Origin: Cytospora piceicola
Lineage: Eukaryota; Ascomycota; Sordariomycetes; Diaporthales; Cytosporaceae
NCBI GenBank assembly: GCA_023375675.1
Contig: JALQBC010000026.1
Location: 124,001-188,000, forward strand
Direction of reading: 5' to 3'
Length of the DNA stretch: 64,000 bases
Under the pieces are notes generated by a model that searched no databases, was not told where the DNA came from, and saw only the letters and a program-made list of their open reading frames with translations. Each line of letters begins with the position of its first letter. The first letter of the stretch is position 1. This document shows positions 46,111-57,098 of this stretch, piece after piece. Made by a program: the position numbers and the translations under genes.

Positions 46111-46369
46111 GATCGGGCGTTTTTTTTAACTAAAAAAGATTTAAAAAATTAAAAGCTAAACGGTTTATAATAATTTTAAAGATTTCCGATTATTTTTAAG
46201 AATAGTTATTTATTATAACTATTAAATTTAAAACTTCGTTATTATTACTTAATTACTTTATAACTTAATAAAAAAGGACGCTTTATTCCGATAAAAAGAA
46301 GCTTAACAGATTACTATAAAAAAGTTAATTAACGCGTTAGTTAATAAACCGGTTATTATCGAGATTAAT

Positions 46370-46760
46370 TACTCGTTTAGTACTAAAGCTATTATTTTAA
46401 TAATCGATATTAGTTTAGTTAGGTAAAGAGCTGTTTTAATATAAAAGGTTAAAGGTTACCGAAGACTAACTTACTTTAAAAGTAATTTTTAAACTTAAGC
46501 TAAGTAAAAGTATAATACTATAAAGAAAGAGTATCGGGTAGTCTTTTACGCTTTTCGGCGACTTTATTAATATCTTTTTAAATATTATTTTATCTTAAAG
46601 ATAAATGCTCGAGTTTTCGTTAATTAAATTAATAGAAGGATATCGGATATTTTAAACGTTTTAGTAAGTTATTAGATCGCTGTTATTAAAATCTTTAACT
46701 TTACTATTAAATATATTTCCGAAACGAAAAATCCTATTACCGATATACTTTCTCGGCTAC
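46370..46760 (+). pseudogene. RNase H domain relic
   Basis: Fragments equivalent to AVLMQKVEG, EQKYDAVKRE, ALRRLRRYLF and the terminal NPVADALSRL signature of Ty3/Gypsy polyproteins are discernible through transition-type mutations. Confidence 0.62.
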
Positions 46761-47039
46761 TAATTTTTAAAGCTTTAGCCGAAAATCCGGAAGGAAACCT
46801 CGATAACTAATATAATACTTAAATTAATATAATATTAACAGAAGAGATTTTAAACCCGAAGTTAATTTAGTCCGATAAATCTCTATAGTATATAAAGTTC
46901 TTTACTATTAGTGTTATTCTTTAAAGGATATAGAAATAAGCCGCTAAACGATTTAAGAATAAGGCGTTAAGGTATTAAGTGATTAATTATACCTTTTAAA
47001 GACGGAAAGAGAAAAAGCTTTTACGTTAACGTATTATTA

Positions 47040-47620
47040 ATAATCCTAACCTTTAACGGAAAATCCTCCGGGATTATTATAAGAAATTCGGATATAAAGG
47101 CTATAATATAACGTTTATTAAGCTTAAAAGACTATATTTTTAAAGACGGCTTTAGTTAGACGTTATTAAAGCTGTTTAGACTTATCTTAAGTATAATAAG
47201 TACGATCCGAAACTTTAAAGTAAAGGTGTTTATCTTACGGTTTTTAAACGGCTATTCGAGAAGATTAAAGTTAATATTTAATATATACCTAATAATTAAG
47301 GCTACTAATTTTTCGCTAAAGCCCGATATAATTTAATAAAATACGTAATTACTAAACCGATAAAGAAATCGGATTTACTAATAATAAAAAAGTTCCTTTA
47401 AAAGGATATTATTTTTACTTATAAATGTTTATTATTTATTAATATCGACGGAAGACTAAAGAATAAAAGAGAGTTTAAAGCTACTATTAAATAACTTAGT
47501 ATTTTTCTTATTTAAGTTTCGCTTTATAATCCTTCGGCTTAAAAGATTATCGAAAAAAGGTATTACTTTATTATTAACGCTTTAATTAAAATAGTAAATA
47601 AACAGATATTATAACGGTAG
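47040..47620 (+). pseudogene. Integrase relic (HHCC finger and catalytic core)
   Basis: H-x-FGH-KG..., CLEC-like cysteines, then DGGPENK-GEF and SPYNPSAQGIIERGHH equivalents appear in one frame apart from RIP-type changes. The NIDG–ENKGEF and QGIIERGH blocks carry the second Asp region and the Glu of the DDE core. Confidence 0.65.
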
Positions 47621-50600
47621 TACTTTAAAATTATAATCTTTACTAATCGTACCTTAATCCGCTGTTCTTATAGTTTTATACCTTTTTACTTTATCTTTAA
47701 ATAAGAACTATTAATTCCTTTAAAAACTAAGATTCTTATATAAAAAGTCGTTTTATAAAAGCTTAATTAAAACAGTTAAAAAGCCTTTAAAGTAAAAATT
47801 TAATCTATAGCTAATTAAAAAGCAGATATTTAAACTACTATCGAAACAGTAATAATATACCGATAGAAGGTAGCCGATAAAGCGAACTCTCGAGGTTTAA
47901 TTAAAAAAAGCCGGCTTTAAAAAAGTAATATAGTTTTAGTTTATAACTATATAAGGAAAATGTCTTATTCGAAAACTATTAAGATTACTTACCGTTAGAA
48001 GGGACTATTTATTATTAATTAAGTTTTATTTAAACACGTTTATTAACTATAGATAACTAATAAGGTTTTTTTTAAAAGTATATTTTTTATTAAAAATATT
48101 AAGAAGTTTATTTAAGATACCCGAGGTTTTTAAGAACTAAAAACTCTAATACTATAAGATTAAAGTAAAGATAAACTAGTTCTTTTTTTAAGCGATAAGC
48201 TTTTATTAGTTTTTTTACCTTTTATTTATAAAGCTGTTAAAGGACTTTTAAAAGTTTATTAAGATAAAGTATTTATAACCGATATATTTTAAATCTTAAA
48301 ACTCGATATTTTTATTTTACTTAGTTTTAGTTAATTTTAAAATCTTTTAAAGATTTTAATCTTTATAGTTCCCGATATAAAAGAAGAAGATAATTTAAAC
48401 GACTTCGATAACCCGGATAAAGTAACTATTTTTAATTTTCGACTTTAAACCCGGGCGATAATAAAAGAGATATCCGAGTAAAGAAAGACTAAGTAAGATA
48501 ATTAGTTTATTTAAATTTTAACGTGTCGAATTAAAGATAATAATTTCTTTATATCTTTTTTACAGGATATTTATTATAAACCTTTACTTTTTTAATATTA
48601 CTAATTCTTATCTTATTCCTTTTTCTTTTAGTTTTTATTATTTAAGAATATTTAGTTAATCTGCTTACCGTCTATAAACTATCGCCTGTTTATTATAAGA
48701 CCGTTTAAATATAGTTTTCTATTATTAGTATTCCGTTTTACTATTATCTTTTTTATTACTTTTAATTTTCCTTTATTTTTATTTTATTTCTTTTAGTTTT
48801 TATTTTATTTATATTATATTTATTTAAGTAGTTTTATATTATAAGTATAGTTACTAAAAGAAGGAAGGCTATTTACGGTTTTAGTTTTTAGTTTCCGAAA
48901 AAAAGTATTAATTCCGGTATTAAAAATCTTATTTACCTTTATACGAAAATTTATTTACTTATTTATTCGTCGGACTTATACTTTTATAATTAACTTTATT
49001 CTTATATTTTTTTTATAAATCCGGTTCTTTTTAGATAGCCGTTAATATTATAAGTTATTACTTACGATAAAACCGTTTCTTTTTAGTAATATTAACTAGT
49101 ATAATTACCTTATTTTTAGTTTTACGTTTTTTAAGATTTATAAAAGATAATCGAGCTATAGCTAAGTTATATCGGATAACCTTATATACTTTATTATTAA
49201 ATTAGTTAATTAAGCTTACCTAGTTAAAGTTATAATTAATAGCAATAACTTTAAAAATATAATTAACGTAAGCTTTAAAATAAATACTAAGGTAAGAAAA
49301 ATACTCGAAAAAAAGATAGTTAACGTATAATCGAACCGGATCTCTGTTTTTATTTTTATACTTTATATAAAAAGTGCTAAAAACTTTAATATAATAGTTA
49401 TAAGTATTCTGATTTCGGTAGCTAAAGAATCCGATTACTATAGCCTACTACTTTACCGCCTAAGTTTTAATCTATTCGATATATTTTTCGAATAAAAGTC
49501 TGTTAAAGAGATAAACTGTAAAAGGCTAATAATTATATCTGTTAGTTTTAATAAAGTTATTAAAGTAGAAAGTAAGCCGGTCGGTAAAGGCGATAAATAT
49601 AATAATATCTTTAATCGCTTATTAATAATAGTATTAACTAAGTTTACCTTTATATTTAAAAAAGGTAATATAACTAAAAATATTATCCCGAGTTCTGCTA
49701 AAATCGTTAAAGTTATTTTTTATACTTTTAAAACCTTTAAAGATAAGAAGGTATTAAACGGTATTATCTTCGATAAAGAGCCGAATAGAAACGTAAGAAT
49801 AGATTTAAAAAGGCTATTTAAAAAAAGCTTACGCTTTTAAAGAACGGTTAATACTAATAAAAGAAGAAGATATTTTAAATATATAAAAGAAGTACGGTAG
49901 TAAAATAAGTATAAGAAAAGAAAGGTTGGTTAAAGAAGAAAGTAGTTTAAGGTTAAGATTAAAAGAAGATCGGAGAGATTAAATCGAAAATAAGAGTATT
50001 TAGGTTTAAATAAGAAGTAGAAATAAGTAGCTCGGCTAATTTACTTATAACTATATACCTTTTTATTACGATAAAGAAAAAAGGAATATTTTAAACTAGT
50101 AAAAGTTTCTGTTTAATTTACTATACTTAAACGATAAGTAATAAATAAAACTATTCTTTAAGTTACCGGCAGAAAGTATTTACTTTTATAAAAAACTAAA
50201 AGGTAATATAATTACTTAGTTAATTTATTTACCTAAGGTAAATTCTTTCGGTAACGCGCTTTCCGTTACCGACTACTTACCTTTACGTTAAAAAAGGGCT
50301 ATTTAATTAACTTTAATCTTTATAAAAACTTTACTTTTATTTATTATAATAAAATTCTATCTTCTTTTCCTTCTATTATTAACGTTTACCTTTAAAACCT
50401 TATATATATTTACTTACCTACTTTTTAAAAAGTCTTTTTATATATACTTATTATCTTCTTTATTAACTTTAATATACGAATCTACCTTAAGTAAAAATAA
50501 GTTCTTTTCGGTACGTTAAGAATATAGCCGATATAAAGGCAGCTATAAGTAAAAAGCTATTTATTATTAGCTTTATTAACTTTACTAATTTAAATACGAA

Positions 50601-52459
50601 AAGCCGGGCTTACGCTTTCCGGAATATAGTCTTTCTTTTTTATATATAGGAAATAATTTTAAATAAACCTTCCTTTTTTAAGGCTTTAAATATAAGTAAC
50701 TAAATAGCTAAAAGATTAGTCGAATAATACTTTTTAAGACTTTTCTTTCGTATATCTTACTAACGCTTTATTTTTAAATCTAATCTTTATAAACACCTTT
50801 TTAGCTTTTATAATTTAAAAAGATATCTCCGAAAAGAGGAGGAACTAAGATTCCTTTTTATACTAGCAGGAATACATTACTTCGTTTAATACCTTTAAAA
50901 GGAAATTTAGATTAGTAATTTTTAATTTAAGATAAAAGATCCGAATAACCTGTTTAAGCTAAATATTAATAGTTAAGATCTAAACTTAATTAAAAAGTAG
51001 CTTATTTTTTAAATAGTTAACGATATTAAAGGTAAGTAAAAATATTTTCTTTAATATAATTAATTTTATTAAAAAGCTTATATTATTAATACTAACTAAT
51101 AAGTTACTATAATAAGAAATACTAATATCCGAAGAGTTATTATAAACTTTCTTTAAAATATAATTAAGAATAGCGGTTTACGTTCTTTTATTTCGACTAA
51201 GCTTTTCGAAATTTTTTATACCGCCTGCTTTCGTTTTAAGAATAGTAGCTATAATAGCTTTATAGTTATAAAAACCTTTCGAATAAGGATTTTAAAGTAT
51301 AAGGAATTTATTAACCGAGGTAATTATATTAGATATACAGACTAAACGGCTATAAGATATATCGTTTATTTACTAATAGAAAATAAATTTAGCGTTACTT
51401 TAAAGATTTATATCGAGATATACTACCGAAAGCTCGGATATAAACTAAACTATATATATTAACTAAAGACGTTAATAATTATATTTTAAAACACGGTATT
51501 ATAAAAGGACGTTAAGTAGTACTATTTAAATAGTTCTTTTATTAAATATTATAAGGGCGACGTAATTATCTTTAATAAAAACAGACTTAAAGAACTTTAT
51601 AAAAATACAGACTTTCTTTTCGGCCGATTAGTATATAAAGTAAGCCGGACTGTTATATTAGCTATAGCGAGCTACTATTTTAAATAATCGTTTCTCAGAC
51701 CTTTTAAATCGATGTCTTCGCGCCTTATTTTACTAAGTATCGAGGAAGGAAGTGCTTTTTAAGATCTTTCTTTTAATAATTAACGTTACTTTAGTTTTTA
51801 ATTCTATATACCGATCTTATCTAAATATAGTACCGTTATAAAGATATTACGGTCTTTTTTAACGGTAACTATTCGTTAACCTTTAAGTAGTTAAATTAGT
51901 TTAGAATTTAAAGAATAAAAGAACCGGAATATTACCTCGGTTCTTTTTAGTTTTAATTAATTTTAACCTTAAGTTGCTAAACGATATACATTTCGTAATT
52001 ATATTATAGTAAACTTAAAGATTTTAATATACTTAAGTCTCTTTTTATAAAACCTTTATAGTAAAGGAAAGGTTCCGATTATAGATATTAAATACTTTCT
52101 AGCTATAAGCAATAGTTAGTATTAATTTCGGTACGCTAAAGTAATAAAGGTATACTAAGCTTAATAAGCTTATATCGATCGGTATAATATAAAGGTAAAG
52201 AAGTAGTAAAAAAGGCGTACCGGATAAATAAGCGATATACGTTAAAATTAAAGTTAATTATCTAGTAGTTTTTATATAAGAGAGGAAGATAGACTAGGTA
52301 GTAAAGCGAGCTTAGAATATAGCTTTACCGAAGCTCGAATTAGAGTTAGTTGTTTTTCGTTTAGAGTTTTTACAATAATTTTATATTTCTTTTATATTTT
52401 AGAGTTACTTAAGAAGGGGATGTTTAGCGGTTTAAGTCTTTAAACCGCTAAGGGAGGCT

Positions 52460-52762
52460 TAACGCGGTAGCTAGTAGTATTAGACCTACTAACTCTATAT
52501 CGGTATTTTTTAAAAGATATCTCGAGTACTTGTTTTAATTATTCTTTTTACTTAGATAAAAATAATATATAACGAAGTTTTACTGCTTATATTTATCCCG
52601 ACGTAATTAGACTTAAACATTGTCCCTTTTATCTTTCTGCCTTTGTTTCTGTAGCCGACGGTCGTTCGAGAGTGTAGGCCTTCGGGCTTACTCTTAATTA
52701 ACCTTAACGCAGCGAGGCCGGTGGCTTTTAGTCCTTTGTGAGGGTCGCTCGCCTCTGCGACA
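52460..52762 (+). repeat. 3' LTR (303 bp)
   Basis: Direct repeat of the 5' LTR. The 3' half (from about 52.61 kb) retains normal C/G content, unlike the rest of the element. It is preceded by a polypurine stretch and ends GCGACA. Confidence 0.85.
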
Positions 52763-53399
52763 GCGGTAACGAGATAAGCAGAAACGGAAGCGTAAAAAGA
52801 TAAAGGTTAAGAATAACTAAGTCGTTAAAAAGGATAGGAATAAAGCTGTCGTCGATAACGAAAACAGCTTTAAGCCTTTTTAAATAAATCTAGTAATACG
52901 TTAGTTATCTCCGGTAGCTTAAAAAGTATATAAATAAAAGGAAATACCTTTATCGCCGCCTATAAACTTACTATTAAAAGATAATTGTGTATTTAACCTA
53001 GCTAAATATCTCGAAATATTTAATAATAACAGGTCGTTTAACGATATCGATTTACTAAAGTCTTAGTTACTAAAGTTTTAGATTACTATATAATTAAGCT
53101 TACTATCGCCGTCGTTATTATTATAGAACGATAAAGTAACCTTAAGCTAAAGTAACGAAAAAGAGTAATAGTAATAATATAAGTAATAGTTAAAGTAAAT
53201 AGGAAAGTTATAGGTTAGATAATAAGCTAAAAGCAGTAAAGGTAACTATAAAAGCTAGCTATAAGGTATAAATAAAAGATTTAGTAGTAATACTATAGAT
53301 TTCTTCTTTAATATATATATTTAGACTTTCGTTATAGTTTTTCTACCGTTTAGTATAAATTAAATCTATTAGACTTATAGACTTAACTTATAGACCTAA

Positions 53400-54470
53400 A
53401 CTTTAACTTACCTTTTTATATTACCTTTTATACCTACTTTAAAACTATCGTTACTTCGTTAAACCTTTTAAAATTAACCTATACTTAACGGAAATACCTT
53501 TTAATACTTTTTACGTTATAAAAAACCTTTTAAGTAATAGCTTTTAAAAAGGCTACGAACTCTTTAAAGCTTACGCTATTACCGTACTCTTTAATATATC
53601 TCTGTTATAGTAAGGTTTTAAAGTCTTTAAAAAAAGCTTCGATAAAGTTTAAATTTAAAGAATACGGTAAAAAATATACTAGCTTTATATTAAATTCCTT
53701 ATATAATAGAGTAAGTTTTTTATAATAATACTATAAGGCGTTATTTATTATAAATACTAACTTAAGCTTAAAAAACCGCTAATATTAAAGTAGTATACGA
53801 TATTTAACTTAGCTTATAAAACCTTTTATATTAGTTTACTTTAAGTATACGAAGGTATCGAAAAGCCTGTCGATTATAATAACCGGAAGTAAATAATATC
53901 GTTACCTTTTCTTTAGCCGGCTTTTACTTTTAAGTATAATACCTAAAAGTAACTAGCTATATCGTTATACCTTATTACGTTTATTATAGCTAGATTTATT
54001 TATATATACTAGCTAATATAGTTTATATAAGGCTTAAAGTTCTTCGACTTATTTTTTACGAAGTTCTTTATCCTTTTAAGCCGCGATTAACCTTATCTTT
54101 TTATTAAACTAACCGATTTTTTTAAAATACTTTTTAATTATAAAGACGTCGACGGTAACGTTATAATCCTAAAAAAGGTATTTATATACCTTATAGTAGT
54201 CGCTGTCCGGCTTTAAAATAAAGAATTCTTTAATTTCTTAGCTATTTATTAGCTAACGTATAAAATATCGATAAGACTAACGGATATAAACCTCTTTTAA
54301 ATACGGCTTAATTTTTAAATAGCCGGCCTCGAAAACTCTTAATAGATCTAAACCTCTTCGAATTTCCTATTTATATCGATTCTACCGTATATAACGCTTA
54401 CTATACTATATAATCTCGGCGATCTCGGTATTATTTAAACCGTTATCGAACAGCAGATATATATAAGACC
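53400..54470 (-). pseudogene. Tc1/mariner-like transposase relic
   Basis: Read on the minus strand, the sequence gives a helix-turn-helix region (GLNNTEIAEI near 54.4 kb), a KKYFKKIG–NKKIRLIAA linker (about 54.1 kb), and the C-terminal DDE part (KLVYFLPYSPNLNFIEAFFKDFKTLL near 53.65 kb). The latter matches the YLPPYSPDLNPIE signature of Tc1/mariner-type DDE_3 transposases. The second catalytic Asp position reads Asn (INNA for DNAS), a change RIP would make from GAC. Stop codons are frequent; the gene is dead. Confidence 0.65.
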
Positions 54471-54730
54471 GCTTTTACGCTATCAGATTCCTACCGGATG
54501 TGGAAGATACGTTAGGGTATAGTGTTTTATTGTGCTGTCTAGGTGTGTTACTTTCTAAAAGTAAACTATCTAAAGGGCCCTGCAGAATCCCCGAGGTAAC
54601 TAGGCATTCTGCCGGGCGGTAAGTATTCTGCCAGGCGGTCAGGCACAGCCGGCAGGCACGCAGCCGGCAGGCAGTCTGCAAAAGGGCATAGACCCTATGT
54701 GCGCTGCCACACCGGAAATAGTTATATCGA
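54470..54730. repeat. GC-normal island with short repeats inside the RIP block
   Basis: About 250 bp of normal GC content near the right end. It contains imperfect repeats of ATTCTGCCGGGCGGT and AGCCGGCAGGCA. It lies between RIP-mutated transposase sequence and the right TIR. Confidence 0.6.
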
Positions 54731-54806
54731 TCGAAAACTAAAATACTATAAAATATTACGAGATTTAAAGCAATAACGAAGTTAACGGCTTTAAAAATAG
54801 TTAAGA

Positions 54807-54924
54807 TATAGCCGAGATATAGCCCGTTAAGGTAGTTTAGCTGTCCCGGCCAGATCATCAGAACACGCCTAAACCGTGCACTATAACCTATATAGGTTTC
54901 GGAGCCCTTAATCGCCGCTGACAG
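54807..54924 (-). repeat. Right terminal inverted repeat (118 bp)
   Basis: Inverted partner of 38312–38429. This copy keeps more C/G (for example GGCCGGGAC where the left has AGCTAAAAC), so it is the less mutated end. Confidence 0.88.
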
Positions 54925-56032
54925 TGGCTTGTGTAGCTGGGGTAGTTCATGGCTTAGAACTAACCTATCTCAGCTAAAGTGTGGCTTCGCTTGCCTTCCT
55001 CAGCAATCCACCTTCATCCTCACCTGACCTGTGACCTTGACGTCTGACGATGACTCTTCTTCCCCGGGCCATTTGCCAGCGTCAAGACACGACTACTGCG
55101 TTGTATTGCTCCATCTCTGACAACTCTGGCAGCCTCTGGATCATCAAGTGCCACTTTAATAAGAAGTTTCAAGGCTTGTTAGGCTCCTCTCATCTACGCT
55201 TCAGGGACCACGACATCGGAGCTTACACTCACAAACCTCCGACGTCCCATCATACTTTGGCTGCGGATTCAAGCCTGGTGCTTCTTCCAAGTCTGACTGG
55301 AAGCCCAAGGAACGCCTGAGATTTGCAATTCGAAGCTCTCACCGCAAAGTGCTTCGCCAATTTCCAGTCATCACGGCATTTCCCCTCGTTGGGCGTGCAT
55401 TGGCGCAGAAGGCCCGGTTTCCAACGTGATCTCCGTCGGTGACGAATCTTGATTTTGCTCCTCTGGGTCAAAGGCCCGTGTTCGTGTCTTCCGGCGTCTA
55501 TCGTCCTCCCATCCGACTTCATTGTGGAAAGCCAACCCGTCACTCGTCCTATCGTTGAAGCTTCTCGCCCCTTTGACGCTCTGTCCAGGTTGCAGAACCT
55601 GGGGTTGAGAGGCATCACTGCCACCCTTACCCCCCCCCCCCCTCCTTGACGCCCGCAGTGCGTTGCGTCCGCATCCTGCGCGTCCCGGCTGCTCTCTGCC
55701 TTGTCTCCTTCCCCTTTCGACCATCCGAAGTCAGTCGACCCCAGGTTTCAAGCACCGTCGCGGGTATTGTTTCGTCTGTGTCTTCCTGTCCGGCAAGCCG
55801 TCGCATCTCAGCGAGAGAGGCGGGGACCAATATCTGGGGTCGAAGATCGCGACACTCATCTGGCTGATCACACTGCGTCGCATACACACACCCTTTGGCC
55901 TCTCTCGGAGTGTAACCTGACTGGTTCCAGCAATCTCAGACCATCGGCAGCCCTCTTCAGTGCAGCGGTCCCGTATTCCGGGGTTTGCAACTCAAGGGCT
56001 CACGATCACGAGTCACTACAAATAACACCATT
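54925..56032. other. Intergenic, right flank of the transposon block
   Basis: Base composition returns to normal at once. Two unrelated-looking minus-strand frames (55250–55724 and 55627–55887) meet at a 12-nt C run (55631–55642). No family is recognised, so neither is called as a gene. Confidence 0.45.
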
Positions 56033-57098
56033 ATGGCGTCATTACTACCACTGCTACAGGATTTACTCCCCATGATTATACCTTCTAAGGTCCATATTGC
56101 TCGGGACAGAGAACTGGCTACTGTGGCCGAAAGGGCAGAGACGCCACCATGGTACAACCACGCATCGCGGGCTAATGTGCCGCAAAATATGACAGCACAA
56201 CCGCAAACAGATGATGCGGGTGTTGATGACGCGAGATCACTAGCAGCATCGCAGTCTGTATCGCATGCCGAACCAATTAAGCTATTTGATCATGAGGGGA
56301 CCTCGGACGAACGAATCACGGCCGAACCGGTCCTCGAGGGCGTTCGTGGAGTCAGTGTGGGTACGAAGTACCCTGGACAGGAGCCAAGATCAGACGCAGC
56401 GGCCACCGGGCCGAGAGTCGTTCGCAAAGATGCAATGGTGGGTGTCACCGATACGATGTGTGCAACAGGTAAGCCGTCTCACACTTTCCTGCATGTAGGG
56501 TCAAAACCTTATCCAGTTGATCTCGCTTCGCCCGTGTATCTTGCTTTGTCCCCCATGTGAATGTCTACGGATATATCCAATCTCCCCGCTCCTCAAGGGT
56601 CTTCTTTTGTGCCCGTCTTGAAGTTTTGCGTTGCATTCTCGCCAGTGTTGTGTGGACTTTGTAACCAGTGGCAATGCGACAGTTCTGACTGTGAAGCCGA
56701 GATCTGCTTCGGCCGTCCATCATCACGGTGAGCAAGGTAAGTAATAACAACCGCACCAACCCCCCCCAGGCTAAAGAACTCTCGTGACTAAATGCCGACT
56801 TACAGACACGATAGTATACGCCACGAGCGGGCATGGTGTACTCCTCATCAGCCCCTCTATAGACCCCGTGAAAGCGATCAAGGCAGACTTTAGAGGCCAG
56901 GCACCCACTCGTGAAGAGGAGCAGCCTCGTCGTCACGAGATGGCCCCTGGTGATTTTGCTTTCGTGCCTGCCTGGACGGAACACCAGGTCGTCAACGAGG
57001 GCGACGTAGGCGATGTCGTCTGGGTGGTCACTCGAAACGGAGGCGAGCCGGTGCAGGTCGACTTGGTAGGCTGGGGCGGTGAGAGGGTTGGACGATGA
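56033..57098 (+). CDS. Cupin-domain protein
   Basis: Exons 56033..56468, 56683..56736 and 56806..57098 encode 260 aa; the middle exon is 54 nt and all junctions are in phase. Splicing assembles the cupin metal motif: exon 2 ends with AVHHHGEQ and exon 3 continues DTIVYATSGHGVLL; later come PGDFAFVPAWTEHQVVNEGD and VVTRNGGEPVQVDLVGWGG. The His/Glu residues of motif 1 (HHH–E) and the His of motif 2 (EHQ) are intact, so metal binding is likely. Similar small fungal cupins are annotated as dioxygenase- or isomerase-like without a known substrate. The N-terminus is uncertain: ATG 56033 has a good context, but ATG 56189 gives a 208-aa protein nearer the usual size. Confidence 0.8.

Larger units (their letters stand above)
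40587..52762 (+). mobile_element. Ty3/Gypsy-type LTR retrotransposon, RIP-inactivated, 12.2 kb
   Basis: Two 303-bp direct repeats (40587–40889 and 52460–52762) bracket the element. A TGG-like (now TAG) primer-binding site follows the left LTR by a few bases, and a polypurine stretch AAGGGAGG precedes the right LTR. Allowing for C-to-T and G-to-A change, the + strand shows reverse transcriptase (about 45.47–46.11 kb), RNase H (about 46.37–46.76 kb), an HHCC zinc finger (about 47.07–47.20 kb) and the integrase core (about 47.28–47.62 kb, with D and E motifs). The order RT–RH–IN is that of Ty3/Gypsy. The element is long for this group: about 4.5 kb lies before the RT and about 4.8 kb after the integrase, where I recognise nothing. 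Many stop codons make it non-functional. Confidence 0.8.
38312..54924. mobile_element. 16.6-kb RIP-mutated composite transposon (TIR element with nested LTR retrotransposon)
   Basis: The block is bounded by 118-bp terminal inverted repeats starting CTGTCAGCGGCGAT. Between them there is no usable ORF. TA steps dominate and CA/TG dinucleotides are almost absent while CG persists, the result expected from repeat-induced point mutation. Subtracting the inserted LTR element leaves about 4.4 kb of original TIR element, which contains a Tc1/mariner-like transposase relic near its right end and a Lys/Ala/Pro-rich frame of unknown identity in its left part. No clear target-site duplication is seen: only TG flanks both ends, whereas Tc1 elements normally target TA. 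The class of the outer element is therefore tentative. Confidence 0.82.

Noticed and set aside
54475..54858. 127-codon minus-strand ORF near the right TIR
   Set aside because: It spans the junction of RIP-mutated DNA, the GC island and the TIR, with no family resemblance.
38312..54924. Starship giant transposon
   Set aside because: No DUF3435 tyrosine recombinase at an end, and long inverted termini are present, which Starships generally lack.
38312..54924. Centromeric AT-rich core
   Set aside because: The AT-richness is explained by RIP on recognisable transposons with defined ends; only 16 kb long and flanked by ordinary DNA.
38312..54924. Maverick/Polinton element
   Set aside because: Size and TIRs fit superficially, but the interior is a standard LTR element and a Tc1-like transposase; no DNA polymerase B or capsid traces were recognised.
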